From positions 1 through 64,000 of the forward strand of contig PAAX01000002.1 of the NCBI GenBank assembly GCA_002698995.1: 64,000 bases of DNA, in the 5' to 3' direction. Origin of the DNA: Ignavibacteriota bacterium. Lineage in GTDB: Bacteria; Bacteroidota; Ignavibacteria; Ignavibacteriales; Melioribacteraceae. The notes beneath the pieces were generated by a model that saw nothing but the letters and a program-made list of their open reading frames with translations, did no database searches and had not been told where the DNA came from. Made by a program: the position numbers and the translations under genes. Shown here one piece after another: positions 53,754 through 61,151 of the stretch. How positions within the stretch are numbered: the stretch's first letter is position 1; every line of letters starts with the position of its first letter.

Positions 53754-54701
53754 TTATTTGCTTCTTGCAGATTTATAAATTTCATCAAGAACTTCCTTTG
53801 CTCCTGCTTTCTTCAAATCTTTTGCTAACTGCTTCCCAATTTTTTCTGCATCCGATTTTTTACCTTTTATTTTTTTTCTAAAGGTAATTGTACCATCAAG
53901 AGAACCGACCATTCCATCTAAAAATAAACCGCCAGGTTTAACAACTGCATGTGCACCAATAGGAACCTGACATCCCCCTTCTAAAGTTTTCAATAAAGCT
54001 CTTTCAGCTAAAGCACAGCAGTAGGTATTTTCATCATGCAGAACTTTAACCATCTTTTCTGCAAATTTATTATCGTTTCTAATCTCAATACCAAGTGCAC
54101 CTTGTCCAACTGCCGGAAGCATTTCATCTGTACTTATGAATGAAGAAATATGTTTCTTCAATTTTAATCTTTCAACACCGGCTCTTGCAAGAATTATTGC
54201 TTCCCAATCTGATTCCAAAAATTTCTTGATTCTAGTTGGAACATTTCCTCTTAATTCTTCAACTTGAATATCTGGACGTAAATGTTTCAACTGCGATCTT
54301 CTTCTTAATGATCCGGTACCGACTTTACAGCCAACAGGAAGTTTTTCAATTGTCATTCCCTTTTTTCTAGCAATTAAAACATCTTCAACTTCATGACGTT
54401 TTGTAACTGCTGCAAGTTTTAATCCTTTTGGGATTTCTGTTTGTAGATCTTTTAAACTATGAACTGCAATATCAATTTCACCATCTAAAAGCATTATCTC
54501 CAATTCTTTTGTGAATAAACCTTTATCACCAATTTTTGATAAAGCCACATCAAGGATTTTATCCCCTTTGGTTTTAATCTCTTTTATTTCTACGGTTAAA
54601 TTTTTGTGAGCTTTTTCTAATTCCTTTTTAACAAATTTTGCCTGCCACATTGCAAGATCGCTGGAACGTGAACCGATAATCAATTTTTCTTTTTTACTCA
54701 A
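53754..54701 (-). CDS. hemC: porphobilinogen deaminase (hydroxymethylbilane synthase)
   Basis: A 315-residue enzyme that joins four porphobilinogen units. Family motifs: IIGSRSSDLAMWQAKFV at the start, HSLKDLQTE, VGTGSLRRRSQL (substrate-binding Arg residues), RGNVPTRIKK and EGGCQVPIGAHA, the Cys that carries the dipyrromethane cofactor. The TTG giving MSKKEKLIIGS is used, with GAGG about eight bases upstream; the frame is open further but that part reads through hemA. Overlaps the hemA stop by eight bases. Confidence 0.95.
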   Translation of the reverse strand: MSKKEKLIIGSRSSDLAMWQAKFVKKELEKAHKNLTVEIKEIKTKGDKILDVALSKIGDKGLFTKELEIMLLDGEIDIAVHSLKDLQTEIPKGLKLAAVTKRHEVEDVLIARKKGMTIEKLPVGCKVGTGSLRRRSQLKHLRPDIQVEELRGNVPTRIKKFLESDWEAIILARAGVERLKLKKHISSFISTDEMLPAVGQGALGIEIRNDNKFAEKMVKVLHDENTYCCALAERALLKTLEGGCQVPIGAHAVVKPGGLFLDGMVGSLDGTITFRKKIKGKKSDAEKIGKQLAKDLKKAGAKEVLDEIYKSARSK

Positions 54702-56022
54702 CTTTACTTTCCTCTTTTTTTGGAATATCTGATTCTTCCGGTTTATAAATTTTTGAATGACCATTATTCAGTCCGAACAATTCTTTAAGAATTACCGAAT
54801 GAGTTTCTACCTCTTGAATATTGGTTCCCTGTTCGGCAATTTCTCTAAGTTTAATAGTTGGATTATGAAGCAGTCTGCCAATCATTCTTCTAGTCATATC
54901 TTCTAATTTTGCATAATCATCATCAGTAACTTTATGCTTTATTTTTTCCAATTCATCTTTACGTATATCTTCAAAAAATTCTCTAACTCTTTTTATAGTC
55001 GGAACAACTTCAAGAGTGTTATACCAAGAAAAGAAACTTACTAATTCCTCCATAACAATAGATTCAACTTTAGGAATTTCTTTCTCTCTTTTCTTCATGT
55101 TCTGTTTAACAATTACTTCCAGTGAATCAATATCATGATAAAAAACGTTATCTATTTCTTGTGAGCCTGGATCAATATCTCTTGGAATTGCAATATCCAT
55201 AATTACAACTGGAAGTCCCTTTCTTCTTTTCATCATCTGCTTAATATCATCTTTAGTGATTATAAGTTCATTAGAACTAGTTGCACTAATAATTATATCA
55301 AAATGATGAAGATGATCTTTAAGCTGAGAGAACGGAATTATTTCACCATGAATTTTTTCTGCTAATTTTTCTGCTCTGCTTAAAGTTCTATTCGCAATTG
55401 CAATTTCACCAACACCGCGATCTTTAAGGTGAATAGCTGCAAGTTCACCGGTTTCTCCCGCACCTATTACCAATGCTTTCTTTTTATCAAGACTTGCAAA
55501 AATCTTTTCTACAACTTGAACGGCTGCATAACTTACGGTAACAGCACCTTCACCGATTTCAGTCTCTCTAATTGCTCTTTTACCGACTTTTACCGCAACA
55601 TCAAAAACTCTTCTTAAAACAGAACCTGAAAAATTCATATCTTCTGAAATTTCAAATGCTTCTTTAACCTGTCCTAATATTTGGCTGTCGCCAACAACAA
55701 GTGAATCAATTCCGGTTGATACTTTAAACAGATGTTTAACGGCACCGCAAGAAAAATATTTTTCAAAATGTTCCGGTTTTAATCCGGATATATTTTTATT
55801 CTCTAAAAGAAAATCAATTATATGCTGATAGTGAAGTTTGCTGACTTTCGGAATTCCGTATATTTCTGTTCTGTTACAAGTAGAAATTATAAATCCTTCA
55901 TTAAAGAGAGTCTCTTTAAGCTTTGGAATCAAGTCAACTATTTCATTTTTGCTAAGATGCAGAGCTTCTCTTAATTCAATAGGAGCAGTTCTGTGATTTA
56001 TTGTAATACCTACTAAGTTCAT
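54694..56022 (-). CDS. hemA: glutamyl-tRNA reductase
   Basis: A 442-residue NADPH-dependent enzyme turning glutamyl-tRNA into glutamate-1-semialdehyde, the committed step of the C5 route. NHRTAPIELREALHLSK, IISTCNRTEIYGI with the catalytic Cys, VGDSQILGQVKEAFE, ALVIGAGETGELAAIHL (NADPH) and the helical dimerisation domain at the C-terminus are visible. GluTR is usually a control point; the membrane protein gene immediately upstream is of the HemX type, which in Bacillus affects HemA level. Confidence 0.96.
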   Translation of the reverse strand: MNLVGITINHRTAPIELREALHLSKNEIVDLIPKLKETLFNEGFIISTCNRTEIYGIPKVSKLHYQHIIDFLLENKNISGLKPEHFEKYFSCGAVKHLFKVSTGIDSLVVGDSQILGQVKEAFEISEDMNFSGSVLRRVFDVAVKVGKRAIRETEIGEGAVTVSYAAVQVVEKIFASLDKKKALVIGAGETGELAAIHLKDRGVGEIAIANRTLSRAEKLAEKIHGEIIPFSQLKDHLHHFDIIISATSSNELIITKDDIKQMMKRRKGLPVVIMDIAIPRDIDPGSQEIDNVFYHDIDSLEVIVKQNMKKREKEIPKVESIVMEELVSFFSWYNTLEVVPTIKRVREFFEDIRKDELEKIKHKVTDDDYAKLEDMTRRMIGRLLHNPTIKLREIAEQGTNIQEVETHSVILKELFGLNNGHSKIYKPEESDIPKKEESKVE

Positions 56023-56040
56023 TTTTATATTAACTCATAA

Positions 56041-56865
56041 TCAATAAAATGAGTGAAAACTATCTTTAAATACAATTGTTGCAATAACCGAAAGGATTGC
56101 AACTGCAAAACCAATTTGTGAAAAAATAATAAGCTTTCTTCCATACCAAAATCCACTGTATTTTGCTGCAATTACCAACCCATAAATTATCCAAACAACA
56201 CCGGTAACAACAAGCTTAGGATCGAGATAACTAAAATTAGGAAAAGCAGAAGGGAGCCAAATAATTCCAATAATAATAGCAATAGTTAAAAGAATAAAGC
56301 CAATTATTAATGAATTAAAACTGAGTTTTTCCAAAGTTTCTAAACTTGGAAGACGATTAAACATCAATCCGAACTTACTAATTTTAATCGATTTATAAAG
56401 CATCAAGTATAATAAACCATATACAGTAGAAATTGTAAAGCCGCTGTAACCAAGCATTGCGCTAATTACATGAATTCCTAATAAACGATTTCTAAGGACT
56501 TCTTGAACTTCAATTAAATCTTCGATAAACATTGAAGAAAACAACTGAAAGAAAAATGCAAATATAATAATGAACATTCCGGTATTTCTTATATCTGTAA
56601 GAAGTTCAAGCAGAAAATATGAACACATAATTGAAAATGCGAGGACGGTAAAAATCTCGAATTTATTTGTGATTGGCGGGTGATTAAATTCAACAGTTCT
56701 GGCAAAAAGATAAAATACATGAAAAACTAGTGTTACAAAAAGAAATATTCTTTTAGTATTGTTTAATCCTTTTACATCCTTAGTGAAATCAAAATAATAA
56801 ACTAAAAATCCGGCTAAATAAAGAACCGGAAGTAAAATATTAAGAAAATGAATTGTTGCTAACAT
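56041..56865 (-). CDS. hemX: HemX/CcsA-like membrane protein
   Basis: A 274-residue protein with eight hydrophobic helices of the cytochrome c assembly (CcsA/ResC) superfamily. HPPITNKFEIF and LLGIHVISAMLGYSGFTISTVYGLLYLM correspond to conserved helices. The WWD heme motif of true CcsA/CcmC is missing; the comparable loop reads SAFPNFSYLDP. That fits HemX, found before hemA in many genomes, rather than a heme exporter. The ATG at MLATIHFLN is used; an upstream TTG without a good ribosome site is the alternative. First gene of the operon. Confidence 0.75.
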   Translation of the reverse strand: MLATIHFLNILLPVLYLAGFLVYYFDFTKDVKGLNNTKRIFLFVTLVFHVFYLFARTVEFNHPPITNKFEIFTVLAFSIMCSYFLLELLTDIRNTGMFIIIFAFFFQLFSSMFIEDLIEVQEVLRNRLLGIHVISAMLGYSGFTISTVYGLLYLMLYKSIKISKFGLMFNRLPSLETLEKLSFNSLIIGFILLTIAIIIGIIWLPSAFPNFSYLDPKLVVTGVVWIIYGLVIAAKYSGFWYGRKLIIFSQIGFAVAILSVIATIVFKDSFHSFY

Positions 56866-57201
56866 TTTTGACCAATCAAAAATAATTATGAGAAATACTA
56901 ATCTAACCAAATACGTGCCAAAATTAAAACTATATATTAAGTATAAAATTTGGGATATAACTTTCTCACTTAAATAGAATCATTCTTACGAATAATTTTA
57001 TAAACAGATAACTTATTTATTTATAATGATTTACACTCTAAAACGAATAATAGATTTTTTCTCCCATTATCTTCTTAATAAATTACAATATTAGCATTTG
57101 AATAAATATTTACTAATCATGATTTATTTTCTTACTTATGAGATAATGAAATTTCGGTTTACTAGAAATGGCAAATGATAAACATGAGAAAAAAGCTTAA
57201 T
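56866..57201. other. AT-rich intergenic region without a recognised gene
   Basis: Apart from the terminator of ettA at its right edge I see no open frame longer than about 20 codons with a ribosome site, no RNA gene and no strong inverted repeat. A weak minus-strand TATACT about 80 bases before hemX could be its -10 box. Confidence 0.5.
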
Positions 57202-57244
57202 AAAAAATCCGGTAGAAGTTTATAAGAACTATATACCGGATTTT
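57202..57244 (-). terminator. intrinsic terminator of ettA
   Basis: Read on the minus strand: AAAATCCGGT, an inner small stem AGTT/AACT, ACCGGATTTT, then T run. It lies about 45 bases after the ettA stop. Confidence 0.8.
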
Positions 57245-57287
57245 AAAGGTTACGAACTAATAAAAAAGTTCTGTTCTTTCGAACTAT

Positions 57288-58970
57288 TTATCTTGTAAGT
57301 TTTTTGTACTTAATCCTTTTAGGAATATCAGCATCTTTGCCTAATCTTGCTCTTCTGTTTTCTTCGTAATCGGAAAAGTTTCCTTCAAACCATACAACTT
57401 GGCTGTTTCCTTCAAAAGCTAAAATGTGAGTACAGATTCTATCTAAGAACCATCTATCGTGACTAATAACCACAGCACATCCGGCAAAGTTAAGAAGACC
57501 TTCTTCCAACGCTCTCATTGTATTTACATCTAAATCATTTGTAGGTTCATCAAGAAGAATAACATTTGCACCCGATTTTAACATTAACGCTAAATGAACT
57601 CTATTTCTTTCTCCGCCGGAAAGCACACCTACTTTCTTCTGCTGATCACCGCCGGCAAAATTAAATTGTCCTACATATGCTCTGGAATTAACTTGTTTGT
57701 TTCCTAATTCAATTATATCTAATCCTTCTGAAATCTGCTGCCAGACTGTCTTTTCTGGATCCAAAGATTCTCTGCTTTGATCTAAATATGCTAGTTTAAC
57801 TGTTTCACCAATTTTAAATGATCCCGAATCTGCGCTTTCCATTTCGGTAATCATTTTAAATAATGTGGTTTTTCCTGCTCCATTTGGACCAATAACCCCA
57901 ACAATTCCTCCCGGAGGTAATGCAAAATTTAAGTTTTCGAATAAAAGTTTTTCACCAAATGCTTTTGATACATTATCGGCTTCAATAACTACATTCCCCA
58001 ATCTTGGTCCGGCAGGAATGTATAATTCCAAATCTTTCTGAACTTTTTCATTCTCCTCTCTTAACATATTTTCATAAGAGGTAATTCTTGCCTTAGATTT
58101 TGCATGTCTTCCTCTGGGAGACATTCTAATCCATTCCAATTCTCTTTGTAAAGTTTTTTGTCTTTCCGTTTCTCTTTTTTCTTCTTGTGCTAATCTGTTT
58201 TGTTTCTGCTCAAGCCAAGATGAATAATTACCTTTCCAAGGAATGCCTTCGCCGCGATCGAGTTCTAAAATCCAACCGGCAACGTTATCAAGGAAATATC
58301 TATCATGCGTTACGGCAATAATAGTTCCGGGATAACGATTCAATTCAGCTTCGAGCCATGCAACTGTTTCAGCATCTAAATGGTTTGTTGGCTCATCAAG
58401 AAGAAGAATATCGGGTCTTTGAAGTAAAAGTCGGCACAAAGCAACACGTCTTTTTTCACCACCTGAAAGAACTTTTATTGAAGTGTCTCCTGGTGGGCAG
58501 TTCAACGCATCCATAGCCATTTGTAGTTTTGAATCGATATCCCAAGCTCCCATAGCATCAAGTTTGTCTTGAACTTTTCCTTGTCTTTCGAGCAGATCAT
58601 TCATCTCATCATCTGTCATTTCTTCGGCAAATTTTGCATTAATCTCATCATATTCTTTCATTACATCCAAAACATCTTTAACTGCTTCTTCAACAATCTC
58701 TTTAACAGTTTTTGATTCATCCAATTGCGGTTCTTGTTCTAAATAACCAATAGTATAGCCAGGAGAAACTGCAATTTCTCCATTAAAATCTTTATCAACT
58801 CCGGCTAATATTTTCAAAAGCGAACTTTTACCAGAACCATTCAAACCTAACACACCAATTTTAGCACCGTAGAAATAGGAAAGATAAATGTTCTTCAAAA
58901 TCGGTTTTTTATCGTAATACTTACTTACACCAATCATAGAATAAATAATTTTATTTACTTCACTGCTCAT
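57288..58970 (-). CDS. ettA: energy-dependent translational throttle protein EttA (ABC-F)
   Basis: A 560-residue cytoplasmic ABC-F ATPase with two nucleotide-binding domains and no membrane part. Walker [10 protein letters not shown] and GPNGAGKTT; signature [15 protein letters not shown] and [15 protein letters not shown]; Walker B DEPTNHLD and DEPTNDLD. The arm and P-site linker ([21 protein letters not shown]) is the EttA type, and the length and C-terminus [13 protein letters not shown] match E. coli EttA. It binds the ribosomal E site and gates early elongation according to ATP level. Single-gene unit with its own terminator. Confidence 0.95.
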   Translation of the reverse strand: MSSEVNKIIYSMIGVSKYYDKKPILKNIYLSYFYGAKIGVLGLNGSGKSSLLKILAGVDKDFNGEIAVSPGYTIGYLEQEPQLDESKTVKEIVEEAVKDVLDVMKEYDEINAKFAEEMTDDEMNDLLERQGKVQDKLDAMGAWDIDSKLQMAMDALNCPPGDTSIKVLSGGEKRRVALCRLLLQRPDILLLDEPTNHLDAETVAWLEAELNRYPGTIIAVTHDRYFLDNVAGWILELDRGEGIPWKGNYSSWLEQKQNRLAQEEKRETERQKTLQRELEWIRMSPRGRHAKSKARITSYENMLREENEKVQKDLELYIPAGPRLGNVVIEADNVSKAFGEKLLFENLNFALPPGGIVGVIGPNGAGKTTLFKMITEMESADSGSFKIGETVKLAYLDQSRESLDPEKTVWQQISEGLDIIELGNKQVNSRAYVGQFNFAGGDQQKKVGVLSGGERNRVHLALMLKSGANVILLDEPTNDLDVNTMRALEEGLLNFAGCAVVISHDRWFLDRICTHILAFEGNSQVVWFEGNFSDYEENRRARLGKDADIPKRIKYKKLTR

Positions 58971-59210
58971 TAAAACTCCGTTTCATTTTTGTGAAAACAA
59001 AAATAAGTAAAATTGCTTTCAAGTTTATTTATAAATATGATTAAGATCTTTTAGAATTTACATTAACGTACAAAGCAGTAGTTTCAATATTAAGCATGCT
59101 ATAATTTTGCTAATTCATTTCGATTATTTAACTAAATTGACAAAGAATTTGTTTTATTAAAAGCAGATTTAAGTTAAAATAGGTGCTGTACTTCCTAAGC
59201 TGAGAGAGAA

Positions 59211-61088
59211 TTGAAAACTATACATATTATTGCATTTTATTTTTTCACAAATGTAATCCTTGTGGCTCAACCTCAAGAAAGTTTAAAGAATCAAGTTGAT
59301 TCTTTGAATTCTTTAGCGTTCAGAGCTAGAGGTTCAAATCCAATTGAAACTATTAAATACAGCGAAAAAGCTTTAGCGCTTGCAAAAACTATTGATTATC
59401 CGGTTGGACAATCTATGAGCTACAGCTTTATTGGTGTTGGATATAGAAATATGTCCTATTACAAAGAAGCACTGACTAATTACCTTCAAGGATTAGCTAT
59501 TGCAGATTCATTAAAAAATTATGAACAGATTGCTTTTGCATACAATAACATAGGCAATCTCTACTTAAGAAGCGGAAACGATTCTCTTGCCCAAGTTTAT
59601 CTTCAAAAAACATTAGACTTAGCAATTGAAAAAAACTTTGAAGTTCTGCTGGGTTATGCTTTTAAAAACTTGGGAAGTTATTATTACGAAAATAAAGATT
59701 ACGATAAGGCATTAGAATTTCTTAATAGTTCTTATGATGTAAGAAATAAGTTAAATGATTACTGGGGAATGACAAATACTCTAAATGAAATGGGTATTGT
59801 ATTTACTCAAAAAAACGATTTTACTTCTGCACTTAAAGCCTATGACACCGCTTATGAAAAAGTTTCTCATATTGAAAAGAATAAAATATTAGTCGGCGAA
59901 ATCTATCTAGGTAAAGCAAGAGTATATTATACAAAGAAAGATTATAGCAATTCTCTTTATTATTTGAATAAATGTAAAGCAATTTTTGAAGAAGTAAACG
60001 GCAGAGTAGAACTTGTTGAGATTTATAAATTGATCTCTAATATTGCTTATGAAAAAAGTGATTTTAAACAAGCATTCGATTTTCAGCAAAAGTTTTCTTC
60101 ACTAAATGATTCTATAAAAGTACTGGATGCCGAGCGGCAGTTAGATTTAATGGAAATACTCTATACTTCAGATAAAAATCAAAAAGAGAACGAACTTTTA
60201 AGAAGGGAGAATGCTATTAAACTGCTGCAAATAAGCCAGGAAAAGCAACTCAGAGATTTGCTTATACTTATTTCATTTTCACTTCTTATTGCTGCGGTTA
60301 TATCTTATATTTTTTATAAAGGAAAGAAGAAAACTAATGAACAGCTTACCAGAACAAATGAACTTATTGAGCAGCAGAAAAGTGAACTTTCCAAAATAAA
60401 CTCTACTAAAGACAGATTATTTTCAATTATAGCACATGATTTGAAAAATCCCTTTGGCAACTTAATGAATGTAACCGATGTGATAATGAAAGAGTTTGAT
60501 AATTTATCTCAAGATGAATTAAAAGAACTTGTTGAGTCGGTTAATCGATCCACAAAATCGAGTTATAGATTATTAGAAAATTTACTTTTATGGTCACGGT
60601 CTCAAAAAGGTTACTTAAAATATAATCCCGAATTAATTGATGTAGAAAAAGTTATTAATGAAAATTTTAACTTATACTCAGAAATGGCTAAAGATAAAAA
60701 TGTGAAATTTGATTTTATTCAGAAAGATAAAGTTTTTGCTTATGCCGATTTGAACATGATTGATGCGGTTCTAAGAAACCTTATAAATAATGCAGTTAAA
60801 TATTCTCATCAAAATGGAGTTGTTAAAGTAAGCACTTTTGCTGAGTATAATAAAACAATTGTCTGCATTGAAGATGAAGGAATTGGAATTCCGGAAAATG
60901 AAATTATAAAAATATTTTCACTTGAAGAAAAACCAATACAATCCGGAACCGGAGGTGAACGAGGTACAGGACTTGGACTTATAATTTGTAAAGAATTTAT
61001 TGACATCAATAAAGGCGAAATAAATATAGAAAGCACAATTAACAAAGGGACTAAGATCTGTTTAATGCTACCTAATAAAACTCATTAA
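59211..61088 (+). CDS. TPR-containing membrane histidine kinase
   Basis: A 625-residue relative of the kinase at 48165. TTG start with a purine-rich GAGAGAGAA just upstream. Signal peptide MKTIHIIAFYFFTNVILVAQ, five to six tetratricopeptide repeats (about 35-310: AYNNIGNLYLRSGNDSLA, AFKNLGSYYYENKDYDKA, LNEMGIVFTQKNDFTSA), membrane helix (about 349-370), coiled coil, HisKA with IIAHDLKNPFG (His409), HATPase (NLINNAVKYS, IEDEGIGIP, RGTGLGLIICKEF). Orphan kinase: no response regulator gene nearby. It lies upstream of a secreted GH9 gene in the same direction, so the sensed signal could be related to polysaccharide, but this is positional inference. Confidence 0.9.
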   Translation: MKTIHIIAFYFFTNVILVAQPQESLKNQVDSLNSLAFRARGSNPIETIKYSEKALALAKTIDYPVGQSMSYSFIGVGYRNMSYYKEALTNYLQGLAIADSLKNYEQIAFAYNNIGNLYLRSGNDSLAQVYLQKTLDLAIEKNFEVLLGYAFKNLGSYYYENKDYDKALEFLNSSYDVRNKLNDYWGMTNTLNEMGIVFTQKNDFTSALKAYDTAYEKVSHIEKNKILVGEIYLGKARVYYTKKDYSNSLYYLNKCKAIFEEVNGRVELVEIYKLISNIAYEKSDFKQAFDFQQKFSSLNDSIKVLDAERQLDLMEILYTSDKNQKENELLRRENAIKLLQISQEKQLRDLLILISFSLLIAAVISYIFYKGKKKTNEQLTRTNELIEQQKSELSKINSTKDRLFSIIAHDLKNPFGNLMNVTDVIMKEFDNLSQDELKELVESVNRSTKSSYRLLENLLLWSRSQKGYLKYNPELIDVEKVINENFNLYSEMAKDKNVKFDFIQKDKVFAYADLNMIDAVLRNLINNAVKYSHQNGVVKVSTFAEYNKTIVCIEDEGIGIPENEIIKIFSLEEKPIQSGTGGERGTGLGLIICKEFIDINKGEINIESTINKGTKICLMLPNKTH

Positions 61089-61112
61089 AATTCATTCATA
61101 AATTTATTTACA

Positions 61113-61145
61113 CCTTTTTTATTGCTATTTTACATATAAAAAAGG
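61113..61145 (+). promoter_or_regulatory. possible ribosome-site-masking hairpin before the GH9 gene
   Basis: CCTTTTTT and AAAAAAGG form an 8-bp complement with a 17-base loop. The right arm contains the AAGG that serves as ribosome site for the ATG six bases later. The stem is AT-rich and weak, and might open with temperature or antitermination. Confidence 0.3.
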
Positions 61146-61151
61146 CTGCCG

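Noticed and set aside
54702-54764. N-terminal extension of HemC
   Set aside because: The extra residues come from reading hemA in another frame; family proteins begin near the IIGSRSSDLA motif and a ribosome site precedes the TTG at 54701.
44395-56865. Siroheme or coproporphyrin-dependent (Gram-positive type) heme route
   Set aside because: HemN with full C-terminal domain and the clustered HemE, HemY and HemH fit the protoporphyrin route, and no HemQ or Ahb protein is present.
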